From NCBI GenBank assembly GCA_964036045.1, contig OZ038381.1:108567367-108631366 (forward strand): a stretch of 64,000 nt of DNA, written 5' to 3'. This stretch comes from Eutreptiella sp. 'Long Island Sound 2002' (lineage: Eukaryota > Euglenozoa > Euglenophyceae > Eutreptiales > Eutreptiaceae). The notes under the pieces were generated by a model. It made no database searches, was not told where the DNA came from, and saw nothing but the letters and a program-made list of their open reading frames with translations. Below, one piece after another: positions 43,204 to 53,500 of this stretch. The translations under genes and the position numbers were made by a program. The stretch's first letter is position 1. The number at the start of each line of letters is the position of its first letter.

Positions 43204-45702
43204 GAACTCCGCGGGACAGGTCACCTCGAACCCCTTGTTCCGCAATTTGCGGGCCATCCTCATGAAACGGCTTCTCTTCTTGGCGTTGCCGTCGTCACCA
43301 CCTTCATGTTCACGCTTGGCTCCTTGCTCTTGCTGGGCCTGCGTCTGTGAGCGTGTGGTAGGTCCAGACTGCCCTCCAGAGGGCTCGGAGTTCCCCCCTG
43401 GATTAGGGTTGGGGTTACCTCCGTTCTTGTCCTTGTTCTTGTTGTCGTTCTGGCGATTAGCGCCTCCTCCTCGTCCGCCTTGACCCTTGTCTTGACCACC
43501 TTGACCACGTCCTTTCGACTTGCCCTTGCCGGAGTCGTTGCCTTTGGCCTTGCCTCCACCTTTGCCTGAGCTTTTGCCAGGATCTTCCCCCTTAAGCTTC
43601 GCCGATAGGCGTTGCTTATGGTAGCACTCGTCCTCATAGTGCTTCCGCTTACCGCAGAATGCACACGTGATGGTGCAGCGGTAATGATCCGGCATCTTCA
43701 CCTTGGCGCCGGTGATCTTTTCCTGCTGCTTCCCCTGGACAACAAAGCAGTCTCGCTGCTCGCAGTCGGAGGCATGCTGCAGGTGGCCCTGCTCATCTCT
43801 GGCATCACACCAGAATAGCTCCTTCACGTTCTCCATTAGGCGGGCGTGGGCGTGTTTGGGGGTAGTCCCCTGCCCAGGTCGGGACCCTTGGTACCCTTTG
43901 CCTCCAGAACCTCCACCACCAGGACGGTAGTGGTTCAGGTGTTGGTCGCTCTCCTTCTCCAACGCCATCTCTAGGAGCAGCACGCATAGATCCTCGTAGC
44001 GGAGGGATCTAGCCTTGCGCTCAGCCGTTAGACGGCACTCGTCCCATAGCTCACGGGGGAGCTTGGAGCACAACCAAAACAGCAGGTCGTCGCTGCTGTA
44101 GGAACCGGGCGTCAGTCGCCCAGCCCAGTGGTCCAGGTCCGCCAACAGCTCGGAGACCCTGCCGGGTTTGGGGTTGTTCGGCAGCACGGGCAGGTTCTGG
44201 ATCTCGGCCCTGATGGAGAGGTCGGTCTCGTAGGTTGGGTACTGCCTCTCCAGGGCAACCAACACGTCGGCAAAGGTGGCGGAGTTGGTGACGATCTGCC
44301 TGACCTGCTTCTCCAGGTACTTCGTCTTGCAGCACTGCAGGAGCAGGTCGCACTTCACTCGCCCACTCGCGTGGGTTTGGCCGGTCAGTCGTAGGAACCG
44401 GCCAAAGTTCTCAGCGAACTCGCTGAGGTCCTTGCCTGTGAATTCAGGCAGGTTTACCACTATCTTGGAGGTGGCAATAGCCTTCGCCTCCTGAGCTCGG
44501 CGTCCTTCAGGGCGTCGGGTCTTCTTCTTCTTCTTCTTCTTCTTCTTACCCTTGGAGTCCTCGGGGTCCTCAGGGTCTTCGTCATCCGATGGCGAAGAAG
44601 AAGTCATCGAAGGCGGCCCATCATCGGAGGGGTCTCCGCCTAGATCACTGGAGCCATAAGGCTCCACGTCCACCATAGCCCTTAGGGCTGTCAGCCCCAG
44701 CTGGTCCAGCTCGGCCCTCGTCGAGTTAGTCACGTGACTGTAGGGCGGCTGGGCTGTCCTCGGGACGAATGGGCTTCTTGGTACTGCTGCAGGAGTCGGC
44801 ATCGGTCGGCTCCTCAGGCTCCCCAGGGTATTCGTCAACCCTGCCGCCAGGTGGTTAGCCTGTACTCGGTGGGGTGACATCCCCACTGTCGTAGGTGACG
44901 CGTGGGACGGGATCATCAGGGGCTGCAGCTTCTCCCTGATCTCTTGCGTGAGGTCGCTCACGATTTTCGAAGTGGCTCCTTGGAGCACCTCGTTGATCTC
45001 CGACCGCGTCAGGGACCTGTTGGAGGATCTTCCCGATCCTCTACTCCTGCCTCCCAGCGACTCTGGTCCTCTCCTCAACCCACTCAGGGGTGCATACCCA
45101 GGTGTACACCCAGGAGCATACCCAGGAACTTCCATGTAGGTTCCCGTGGAGTGGAGTGGATGGGGATGGTCAGCCGCATACCAACGCGGCGCAGAGCTGG
45201 AAGCCACCGGCTCACTGGCAGTAGTTGCCTCAAGGAGCGCAGTGGTAGGTGGGCCCATGCCATAGGCGGGGTAGTGAGGCATGCCAGTAAAGCCTGTGCC
45301 CTCTGCCATAGGCTGGTTGGTTGTGGAAGTGGATGTAGCGGCGGCTGGGTGTGTGGTGGTTATGGGAGAGGGTGATGCTTGGAGACCAGAAGCGCTTGGT
45401 GCGCCTTCGAAGGTAGGGATGTCCGTCGGGTCTTGCCCTTGCTCCTCTCCTTCGTCTGCTCCTTCTCCAGCATCCTTCTCACTCTCGTTTCCTCTCTTCC
45501 TCTTCACAGGCTGAGGCTGAGAGACCATTTCCTTCACCGACAGGGCCCCAAAGGCCGTCTGGAGGCCATCCAAGGAGTCCTCCGCCGTATCCATTGGCCC
45601 ATGTAAGGGCTCCACCGAAGGTACAGCGTCAGGCGCCGGCCTTGCCGGTGTCTCTGGCGCTGGCGCTGTGTTCACTTCGGCGTCCACTCTTCCTGGATCC
45701 AT
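43201..45702 (-). CDS. Element F Gag
   Basis: 833 codons from ATG at 45700-45702, the first ATG after the primer-binding site and matched by E. The N-terminal third is Pro/Ser/Ala-rich and disordered. A Lys run (KKKKKKKKK, near 44520-44550) could act as a nuclear signal. A capsid-like helical region is followed by a zinc knuckle, C-X2-C-X4-H-X4-C, at about 43624-43668. A Gly/Lys/Gln-rich basic tail suits RNA binding. It ends in TGA followed by CGG, then pol in the same frame. It forms the particle that packages element RNA. Confidence 0.9.
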   Translation of the reverse strand: MDPGRVDAEVNTAPAPETPARPAPDAVPSVEPLHGPMDTAEDSLDGLQTAFGALSVKEMVSQPQPVKRKRGNESEKDAGEGADEGEEQGQDPTDIPTFEGAPSASGLQASPSPITTTHPAAATSTSTTNQPMAEGTGFTGMPHYPAYGMGPPTTALLEATTASEPVASSSAPRWYAADHPHPLHSTGTYMEVPGYAPGCTPGYAPLSGLRRGPESLGGRSRGSGRSSNRSLTRSEINEVLQGATSKIVSDLTQEIREKLQPLMIPSHASPTTVGMSPHRVQANHLAAGLTNTLGSLRSRPMPTPAAVPRSPFVPRTAQPPYSHVTNSTRAELDQLGLTALRAMVDVEPYGSSDLGGDPSDDGPPSMTSSSPSDDEDPEDPEDSKGKKKKKKKKKTRRPEGRRAQEAKAIATSKIVVNLPEFTGKDLSEFAENFGRFLRLTGQTHASGRVKCDLLLQCCKTKYLEKQVRQIVTNSATFADVLVALERQYPTYETDLSIRAEIQNLPVLPNNPKPGRVSELLADLDHWAGRLTPGSYSSDDLLFWLCSKLPRELWDECRLTAERKARSLRYEDLCVLLLEMALEKESDQHLNHYRPGGGGSGGKGYQGSRPGQGTTPKHAHARLMENVKELFWCDARDEQGHLQHASDCEQRDCFVVQGKQQEKITGAKVKMPDHYRCTITCAFCGKRKHYEDECYHKQRLSAKLKGEDPGKSSGKGGGKAKGNDSGKGKSKGRGQGGQDKGQGGRGGGANRQNDNKNKDKNGGNPNPNPGGNSEPSGGQSGPTTRSQTQAQQEQGAKREHEGGDDGNAKKRSRFMRMARKLRNKGFEVTCPAEF

Positions 45703-45788
45703 TTTAATCCACCCTTCTGCTTTTGTTTGCCTGCTCGGAGCACTGGTTGTACGGCGCGGGGTCGCTGCCGGTGCACAGAGACAGGCTG

Positions 45789-45800
45789 CCTCTGCTACCA
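45789..45800 (-). promoter_or_regulatory. Element F primer-binding site (initiator tRNA-Met)
   Basis: TGGTAGCAGAGG in element sense, overlapping the last base of the LTR. The leader between it and gag (45703-45788) has no other feature. Confidence 0.85.
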
Positions 45801-46616
45801 GAAAAGTTTATAGTGTTTTCAGCACTGTGTTTTTGCTTCTCCTGCTGCTTGTTGTTGCTGTAGGGTGTCCTGCTGCTGGTTTTGGATGATGAAAAGCTTT
45901 TGTTTGATGAAATACAGTAAAGCCAACTCAATCCAGGATAGCCCAAGCCAACAGTATGCAAAGAGAAGGTAATTCAGGATCAAAGCATGAAGGGCTGCAG
46001 TGTAAACAGTGAAAGATGATTAGATATTCACAGAAACTGCAACTCAGGATACAAATGAATGCATATTCACAGAGATAGCTGAAATGTTTTGGGAAAAGAG
46101 TTAGAAAACTGCCTCAGGATCACTCTCTCTCCATAGTGCCATCTTAGGAGATGTGCACTCTTTGTTTTGGCTCCCATATGTGCTGAGGTGGCATGGTATG
46201 TGGCGATGAGGTCACTGCCATGTCACATGGGATCTTCCTACTCAGTTGGGATCTTCCTACTTAGTTAGGCTGACCAGGAATTGAACCCAGGACCTCTCAA
46301 AAAGAGGTGCCTAACCCCCTATGGTGCATACCACTAGGGCAGATAAGTATTCATGGAAAAACATAGATAAATTCATAGGCTCTACCTTAGGTATGTCAGT
46401 GCTCAGTCAACTCAGGAAAAGATGTTTTACTTCTGATTGAAAGGGGATTAAGGGGTCCACTCCATATCCTGATTGGGTGTTTGGTTCCATAGGTCAAAAT
46501 GTGTTCTCACCACTTTTGGCTGGACCAATACTAAGATAAAAATGCATGGATGCTCAGTGCATCTCTAATACAACTAGAGTATGTCCCAAAGCAATGGAAA
46601 AGCACTTTTTCTTACT
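45800..46616 (-). repeat. Element F 5' LTR
   Basis: Pair of 35184-36000, same length and apparently identical. Contains the tRNA-like segment at 46267-46342. Confidence 0.93.
46267..46342 (-). other. tRNA-like segment in F 5' LTR
   Basis: Same as 35651-35726: A-box-like and B-box-like motifs with an anticodon-like hairpin. Confidence 0.55.
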
Positions 46617-48062
46617 CTGTGCTGGGTCCCCACGCCCGCACAGACCGCACCCGGGACACACGGGTCGCAGAACCCCGGCCGCCCGCCCCAGAGGGCGGGC
46701 GGCTGGGAGAGAGACAACGCCTGACACCAGACGTTCCTGACAACGGTGGCAGGCCAACCCCCCCGGGGACGGCTCCCCACCACCCCCGCGGCACGCAGCC
46801 CCCACAGGGCATGCAGGCCAACGGGACAGTGTTGGGCCCCCACACCCACACGCCCGCGACGACAGCATGTGGGTGGCGGACCCCAACAGCCCGCCCAATG
46901 GGCGGGCAGTTCGGGGAGGGGGAGGGCCTGACCACAGATGCCCCTCACAACGGTGGAAGGCACCCCCCCGGGAACGCCCTTCCGCCACCCCCACAGCGAG
47001 CAACGCCGGCCCGCAAGGGCGCACGCTGTGGGGCCGGTGCTGGGTCCCACGCCCGCACCGGCCGCACCCAGGACACACCGGTCGCGGAACCCCGGCCGGG
47101 GGAGGGACAGCGCCTGACACCAGAAGCCCCTCACAATGGTGGAAGGCACCCCCCCCGGGGACGCCCTTCCGCCACCACCACAGCGAGCAACGCCGGCCCG
47201 CAAGGGCGCACGCTGTGGGGCCGGTGCTGGGTCCCCACGCCCGCACCGACCGCACCTAGGACACACGGGTCGCGGAACCCCGGCTGCCCGCCCCAGAGGG
47301 CGGGCGGCCGGGGGAGGGACAGTGCCTGACACCAGACGCCCCTCACAATGGTGGAAGGCACCCCCCCCGGGGACGCCCTTCCGCCGCCCCCACAGCGAGC
47401 AACGCCGGCCCGCAAGGGCGCAGGGTGTGGGGCCGGTGCTGGGTCCCCACGCCCGCACCGACCGCACCCGGGACACACGGGTCGCAGAACCCCGGCCGCC
47501 CGCCCCAAAGGGCGGGCGGCTGGGAGAGGGACAGCGCCTGACACCAGACGCCCCTGAGTACAGTGGCACGCCACCCCCCCCGGGGACAGCCCCCCACGAC
47601 CCCTGCGGCACGCAGCCCCCACAGGGCATGCAGGCCAAGGGGACAGTGTTGGGCCCCCACACCCACACACCCGCGCCCACAGCACGTGGGTGGCGGACCC
47701 CAACAGCATGCCCAGTGGGCGGGCAGTTGGGGGAGGGACAGCGCCTGACACCAGACGCCCCTCACAGCGGTGGAAGGCACCCCCCCCGGGGACGCCCTTC
47801 CGCCACCCCCACAGCGAGCTACGCCGGCCCGCAAGGGCGCACGCTGTGGGGCCGGTGCTGGGTCCCCACACCCACACCGACCGCACCCGGAACACACGGG
47901 TCGCGGTACCCCGGCTGCCCCCCCCAGAGGACGGGCGGTCGGGGGAGGGACGGCGCCTGACACCAGACGCCCCTCACAACGGTGGCAGGCAACCCCCCCC
48001 CCGGGGACGGCCCCCCACCACCCCTGCGGCGCGCAGCCCCCACAGGGCGTGCAGGCCAAGCC
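46617..48062 (+). repeat. 419-bp GC-rich satellite, last segment
   Basis: Resumes after F at the base where the left segment stopped (CTGTG then CTGGGTCC). About 3.4 units, ending at GCAGGCCAAG. Includes half-unit fusions near 46960, 47150 and 47345. Confidence 0.88.
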
Positions 48063-48906
48063 AGGTAGGGGAAAAACCGGGACCGGACGCCCCCCACAAG
48101 CACACCAGACGGAGCAAGGGACCAGGGCAGGACACGGGGTGGGGCACGGACCACGTGGAATGGCCCTACCAGCGCCCAGTGCCGGGACCGCGCGACGTGC
48201 GCACGCCACACCACCCAGGGGGAGGGGGAGCGGACGCCGCGGGAGTGCGAGCACACACACACACGCAAAGGGCACGCGGGGACTGCCAGAAGGGCAACCG
48301 GACCGAGCTCGCGGAACGCACAGACCGCTTGGAATGGCTTACCAGCAAGCGAGGGTAAGGGACACCCGGACGGGACGGCTCGCCACAAGCGGCGCGGGAC
48401 ACGTGGGGCGGGAAGGGGGAAACGGGAGAGACACAACACGAGGTATCGGCCCGAGCCCCCCGAACCGGCCGCCAGCGCCGCGCCCACATGGACGGGGCAC
48501 TGCACCCGCCAAGGCAGTAGTGGCGCACTGCGCCACGCCCCAGCCCCTAGGCTAGGCAGCCTCCGCGCCAGCCCAAGGGGGTCCCACTGGCGACAAGCCA
48601 GTAGCACGGGCCCGGCAGCGCCGGCGCCCTGGGCGACCACGCATTAGGGGGGCGACGCAGTGGGTAAGCGCCCGCAGCCACGGCTGCGAATTGATGCACT
48701 GACCGGGGAGTGGCGAAATGGGGAAGCCGAGGAGGGACGGGGCTCGGAGCTCTGTGAACCCGGGGGACTCCGCCACCAGGCAGGAGGTGAGTCTTGGAGG
48801 GCCCCCCACTAGGACCCGGTGGGGAGGATATCACCTGGCCCCACCAGGTGGCCCCCCGGGGCCGAAAGGCGTCTAGTACCCGCAAAATCAAACCTCAAAC
48901 CTCAAA
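48063..48906 (+). other. S right end with A-rich AAACCTC tail
   Basis: GC-rich, apparently noncoding sequence. Near the end is an inverted repeat, CACCTGG-CCCCA-CCAGGTG (48831-48849). The last 25 bases are AAAATC and AAACCTC repeats that abut the 15-bp duplication. This resembles the 3' end and tail of non-LTR retroelements. Frames crossing it are on both strands and low-complexity. Confidence 0.5.
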
Positions 48907-48921
48907 CCGTCCGTAGCACGA
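48907..48921 (+). repeat. 15-bp direct repeat, right copy (S target-site duplication)
   Basis: CCGTCCGTAGCACGA, the same H sequence as 2416-2430. Confidence 0.75.
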
Positions 48922-50119
48922 ATCCCTTGTCCGGGTCCACCAAGAATAGCCCCAGCTGCCCCAGGAGTCGCTCCTTCAGGCGGCTGAACGCATCTTCGGC
49001 CCCGAGGATCCAGGCAAGATTCTTCTTGCTCCCCTTCCGGCCATCAAACTTGCCTACCTGCAGCATCTTGTGCAGCGGGCCCGATAGTTCCGCATACATC
49101 CGGACATAGCCCGAATAGTAATTGCAGAACCCCATGAAGGATCGGAGTTCGCTGATGGTCTGGGGCTTCTCCCAGTGGTGCAGGGACGCCAGCTTCCCAG
49201 GCATGGGACGGCGTTGCCCGTGACCAACCACGTGACCCGCGAACTCCACTTCCTTCACGAAGAGTGAGGCTTTGGTGGGCTTGCACACCATGTTGTGCTT
49301 GTCCAGCTCGCTGAGCACTCGGCGCAGATCCTTTTCATGCGCTTCGATGATCTCGTCCTCAGTCATGTCTTCCGTGCCGGACCCAATGATGATGTCATCC
49401 ACAAAGGGGTCGGCACAGTCCCGGACAGGACCGAGTAGGGCCTCCATCATGCGCTGGAAAGCGGCGTTCCCATTCTTGGCGCCCATAGGCACCACTTTCC
49501 ACTGCATGGGCCCCAGCGGCGTCGACATCGCTGTGCAGGGCCTGGAGTCCGGGTGTAGCGGCATCTGGTGATAGCCGTGTTTCAGGTCTAACACCGTGAA
49601 GATCCGCTTTTTTTGTTGCTTTTGGAGGGTGGTGTCGATCAGAGGAAGCGAGTACGAGTCGTGCTCGGTTTGCTCGATCAAACCTCTGTAATCAACCACC
49701 AACCTCCACTCGCCCTTCTCTTTCTTGGGCACGATAAAGGCTGGGCTGGCCCACTCACTGTCGGAGGGTTCGATCCAGCCCCGCTCGATAGACTCGGCCC
49801 ACAACTTCTTCATGGCCTCGGCCCGATCGCCCTGAAGTTGGTACTCCCGATGACGATAGATCTTGGGGTTCGGCTTCAGCTTGATTCTCGCTGTGCCAAA
49901 CCTCCCACGACCTGGAGGGTTCTTGTTGGCGACGCCACTGAATAGCCGCGGATAGGCATTTCACAGCCTCTCCTTCAGCTCGGCGACCTTCGGGTTCTCC
50001 TGGGCCTCTTCAGCCGCTTGCTTCGGTATCGATACAACCGACCGCACTGCGGTATAGGCCTCTTCTGGGTCCGAGTCCGACTTCTCCTCGTCCGATATGC
50101 CGTCTTCATCGTCGTGGGG
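48907..50119 (-). pseudogene. Element H middle fragment: protease-RT linker and reverse transcriptase
   Basis: Continues H upstream of the break at 2430. Reverse transcriptase motifs include LVVDYRG, HGYHQMPL, VVPMGA and FVDD (about 49385-49405), and it ends in FVLRT at the S junction. Upstream is the acidic linker (DDEDGISDEEKSDSD), up to the LTR of E at 50120. A TGA at 49961-49963 interrupts the frame where B reads Leu-Ile-Lys. The right border TGGGG (50115-50119) is the left duplication of E. Confidence 0.85.
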
Positions 50120-50916
50120 AGTAAGAAAAAGTGCTTTTCCATTGCTTTGAGGCATACTCTAGTTGTATTAGAGATGCACTGAGCATCCATGCATTTTTAT
50201 CTTAGTATTGGTCCCACCAAAACTGGTGATACCACATTTTGACCTATGGAACCAAACACCCAATCAGGATATGGAGTGGACCCCTTAATCCCCTTTCAAT
50301 GTGAAGTAAAACATCTTTTCCTGAGTTGACTGAGAACTGACATATCCAAAGTAGAGCCTATGGATTTATCTATGTTTTTCCATGAATTCTTAGCTATCCT
50401 AGTGGTATGCACCCTAGGGGGCTGGGCACCTCTTTTTGAGAGGTCCTGGGTTCAATTCCTGGTCAGCCTGGCTAAGTAGGAAGATCCCATGTGACATGGC
50501 AGTGACCTCATCGCCACATACCATGCCACCTCAGCACATATGGGACCCAAAACAAAGAGTGCACATCTCCTGAGATGGCACTATGGAGAGAGAGTGACCA
50601 TGGGGCAGTTTTCTAACTCTTTTCCAAAAACATTTCAGCTATCTTTGTGAATATGCATTCATTTGTGACCTGAGTTGCAGTTTCTGTGAATATCCAATCA
50701 TCTTTCACTGTTTACACTGCAGCCCTTCATGCTTTGATCCTGAATTCTCTTCTCCTTGCATACTTCTGGCTTGGGTTATCCTGGATTGACTCTATTGACT
50801 CTATTTCTGCAAACAAAAGGTTTTCATCATCCAAAACAAGCAGCAGGAAACCCTACAGCAACAGCAAGCAGCAGGAGAAGCAAAAACACAGTGCTGAAAC
50901 CACTATAAACTTTTCT
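50120..50916 (+). repeat. Element E 5' LTR
   Basis: Starts AGTAAGAAAAAG, ends ACTTTTCT. Contains a tRNA-like segment at about 50395-50472. Confidence 0.92.
50395..50472 (+). other. tRNA-like segment in E 5' LTR
   Basis: TAGTGGTATGCACC, ACCTC-TTTTTGA-GAGGT hairpin, GGTTCAATTCC. Same layout as in F, and copied in the 3' LTR at about 60943-61020. Confidence 0.55.
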
Positions 50917-50928
50917 GGTAGCAAGAGG
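50916..50928 (+). promoter_or_regulatory. Element E primer-binding site, one-base insertion
   Basis: TGGTAGCAAGAGG: the initiator tRNA-Met match of F with an extra A after the eighth base. This may weaken priming. Confidence 0.75.
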
Positions 50929-51016
50929 CAGCCTGTCTCTGCGCACTGGCAGCAACCCCGTGCCGTACATCCAGTGCGCCGAGTACGGGCAAACATAAGC
51001 AGAAGGGTGAAAGAAG

Positions 51017-53500
51017 ATGGATCCAAGAAAGGAGGACGCCGACGTGAAGACGGCGCCAGCGCCTGAGGCACCGGCAAGGCCGGCACCTGGCGCTGTACCT
51101 TCGGCGGAGCCCTTACATGGGCCAGTGGATACGGCTGAGGACTCCCTGGATGGACTCCAGACGGCCTTCGGGGCCCTGTCCGTCGAAGAAGTGGTCTCTC
51201 AGCCTCAGCCTGTGAAGAGGAAGAGAGAGAACGAGAGCGAGAAGGATGCTGGGGAAGGAGCAGACGAAGGAGAGGAACAAGGGCAAGACCCGACGCATGA
51301 CCCTACCTTCGAAGGCGCACCAAGCGCTTCTGGCCTCCACGCATCACCCTCTCCTTTAACCACCACACTCCCAGCCGCTGCAACATCCACTTCCACAACC
51401 AACCCGCCTATGGCAGAGGGCACAGGCTTTACTGGCATGCCTCCCTACCCCGCCTATGGTATGGGCCCACCTACCACTGCGCTCCATGAGGCAACTCCTG
51501 CCAGTGAGCCGGTGGCTTCCAGCTCTGCGCCGCGATGGTATGCGGCTGACTATCCCCATCCACTACACGCTACGGGAACCTATATGGATGTTCCTGGGTA
51601 TGCTCCTGGGTATGCACCTGGGTATGCACCCTTGAGTGGGTTGAGGAGAGGACCAGAGTCTCTTGGAGGCAGGAGTAGAGGATCGGGAAGATCCTCCAAC
51701 AGGTCCCTGACGCGGTCGGAGATCAACGAGGTGCTCCGAGGAGCCACTTCAAAAATCGTGGGCGACCTCACGCAAGAGATCAGGGAGAAACTGGAGCCCC
51801 TGATGATCCCGTCCCATGCGTCACCTACGACGGTGGGAATGTCACCCCACCGAGTACAGGCTAACCACCTGGCGGCAGGGTTGACAAATACCCTGGGGAG
51901 CCTGAGGAGCCGACCGATGCCGACTCCTGCAGCAATACCGAGAAGTCCATTCGTCCCGAGAACGGCCCAGCCGCCCTACAGCCACGTGACGAACTCGACG
52001 AGGGCCGAGCTGGACCAGCTGGGGCTGACAGCCTTAAGGGCTATGCTGGACGTAGAGCCTTATGGCTCTAGTGATCTTGGCGGAGACCCCTCCGATGACG
52101 AGCCGCCGTCGATGGATTCTTCTTCGCCCTCAGATGACGATGACCCTGAGGACCCCGAGGACCCCAAGGGTAAGAAGAAGAAGAAGAAGAAGAAGAAGAC
52201 CCGACGCCCTGAAGGACGCCGAGCTCAGGAGGCGAAGGCTATTGCCACCTCCAAGATAGTGGTGAACCTGCCTGAGTTCACAGGCAAGGACCTCAGCGAG
52301 TTCGCTGAGAACTTTGGCCGGTTCCTACGACTGACCGGCCAAACCCACGCGAGTGGGCGAGTGAAGTGCGATCTGCTCCTGCAGTGCTGCAAGACCAAGT
52401 ACCTGGAGAAGCAGGTCAGGCAGATCGTAACTAACTCCGCCACCTTTGCCGATGTGTTGGTTGCCCTGGAGAGGCAGTACCCAACCTCCGAAACCGACCT
52501 CTCCATCAGGGCCGAGATCCAGAACCTGCCCGTGCTGCCCAACAACCCCAAACCTGGCAGGGTCTCCGATCACTGGGCTGGACGACTGACGCCCGGTTCC
52601 TACAGCAGCGACGACCTGCTGTTCTGGTTGTGCGCCAAGCTCCCCCGAGAGCTATGGGACGAGTGCCGTTTGACGGCTGAGCGTAAGGCTAGATCCCTCC
52701 GCTACGAGGATCTATGCGTGCTGCTCCTGGAGATGGCGCTGGAGAAGGAGAGCGACCAGCACTTGAACAACTACCGTCCTGGTGGTGGAGGTTCTGGAGG
52801 CAAAGGGTACCAAGGGTCCCGACCTGGGCAGGGGACTACCCCCAAACACGCCCACGCCCGTCTAATGGAGAACGTGAAGGAGCTATTCTGGTGTGATGCC
52901 AGAGACGAGCAGGGCCACCTGCAGCACGCCTCTGACTGCGAGCAGCGAGACTGCTTTGTAGTCCAGGGGAAGCAGCAGGAAAAGAACAGCGGCGCCAAAG
53001 CGAAGCTGCCGGATCATTACCGCTGCACCATCACGTGTGCATTCTGCGGTAAGCGGAAGCACTACGAGGATGAGTGCTACCATAAGCAACGCCTATCGGC
53101 GAAGCTTAAGGGGGAAGATCCTGGCAAAGGCTCAGGCAAAGGTGGAGGCAAAGGCAAAGGCAACGACTCCGGCAAGGGCAAGTCGAAAGGACGTGGTCAA
53201 GGCGGTCAAGACAAGGGTCAAGGCGGACGAGGAGGAGGTGCTAACCGCCAGCCCGACAACAAGAACAAGGACAAGAACGGAGGTAACCCCAACCCTAATC
53301 CAGGGGGGAACTCCGAGCCCTCTGGAGGGCAGTCTGGTCCTACCACGCGCTCACAAACGCAGGCCCAGCAAGAACAAGGAGCCAAGCGTGAGCATGAAGG
53401 TGGTGATGACGGCAACGCTAAGAAGAGGAGCCGTTTCATGAGGATGGCGCGCAAATTGCGGAACAAGGGGTTCGAGGTGACCTGTCCCGCGGAGTTCTGA
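51017..53500 (+). CDS. Element E Gag
   Basis: 827 codons, aligned end to end with F Gag apart from a few indels (one removes about seven residues near 52565). Features are the Tyr-Ala-Pro-Gly repeats near 51595-51630, a Lys run near 52170-52197, and a capsid-like region. A CCHC zinc knuckle lies at about 53035-53080, followed by a Gly/Lys-rich tail. The start ATG at 51017 follows the primer-binding site by about 90 bases. It ends TGA-CGG, with pol in the same frame. This is particle structural protein and is still open. Confidence 0.9.
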   Translation: MDPRKEDADVKTAPAPEAPARPAPGAVPSAEPLHGPVDTAEDSLDGLQTAFGALSVEEVVSQPQPVKRKRENESEKDAGEGADEGEEQGQDPTHDPTFEGAPSASGLHASPSPLTTTLPAAATSTSTTNPPMAEGTGFTGMPPYPAYGMGPPTTALHEATPASEPVASSSAPRWYAADYPHPLHATGTYMDVPGYAPGYAPGYAPLSGLRRGPESLGGRSRGSGRSSNRSLTRSEINEVLRGATSKIVGDLTQEIREKLEPLMIPSHASPTTVGMSPHRVQANHLAAGLTNTLGSLRSRPMPTPAAIPRSPFVPRTAQPPYSHVTNSTRAELDQLGLTALRAMLDVEPYGSSDLGGDPSDDEPPSMDSSSPSDDDDPEDPEDPKGKKKKKKKKKTRRPEGRRAQEAKAIATSKIVVNLPEFTGKDLSEFAENFGRFLRLTGQTHASGRVKCDLLLQCCKTKYLEKQVRQIVTNSATFADVLVALERQYPTSETDLSIRAEIQNLPVLPNNPKPGRVSDHWAGRLTPGSYSSDDLLFWLCAKLPRELWDECRLTAERKARSLRYEDLCVLLLEMALEKESDQHLNNYRPGGGGSGGKGYQGSRPGQGTTPKHAHARLMENVKELFWCDARDEQGHLQHASDCEQRDCFVVQGKQQEKNSGAKAKLPDHYRCTITCAFCGKRKHYEDECYHKQRLSAKLKGEDPGKGSGKGGGKGKGNDSGKGKSKGRGQGGQDKGQGGRGGGANRQPDNKNKDKNGGNPNPNPGGNSEPSGGQSGPTTRSQTQAQQEQGAKREHEGGDDGNAKKRSRFMRMARKLRNKGFEVTCPAEF
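53498..53500 (+). promoter_or_regulatory. Gag-Pol readthrough stop (UGA-CGG), element E
   Basis: Same stop codon and following bases as F at 43201-43203. The pol frame is open directly after it. Confidence 0.6.

Larger units (their letters stand above)
35184..46616 (-). mobile_element. Element F: intact Ty3/gypsy chromodomain retrotransposon, 11.4 kb
   Basis: Full-length minus-strand element with 817-bp LTRs (35184-36000 and 45800-46616) that I could not tell apart by eye. Perfect 5-bp duplications CTGTG flank it at 35179-35183 and 46617-46621. Gag and Pol are uninterrupted except for the single gag stop. A 2.27 kb 3' region follows pol. It inserted in the GC-rich satellite. The identical LTRs and intact frames make it the youngest insertion here and the best candidate for an active copy. 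Confidence 0.95.
2431..48906 (+). mobile_element. Block S: large insertion with 15-bp duplication and A-rich tail
   Basis: The block is bounded by the 15-bp direct repeats and interrupts H. After removing elements B, X and F with their duplications, about 10 kb remains: a left part (2431-4757), roughly 6.8 kb of 419-bp GC-rich satellite, and a right part (48063-48906). It ends in AAAATC followed by AAACCTC repeats directly before the duplication. The long variable-type duplication and a 3' microsatellite tail are typical of target-primed (LINE or SINE-like) retrotransposition. No reverse transcriptase frame is visible, so S would be non-autonomous. Orientation (+) is inferred from the tail. 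A two-step rearrangement is an alternative. Confidence 0.6.

Noticed and set aside
48640-48720. Possible tRNA gene in the S right end (GACGCAGTGGGTAAGCGC resembles an A box)
   Set aside because: No B-box match at a suitable distance and no acceptor stem could be drawn.
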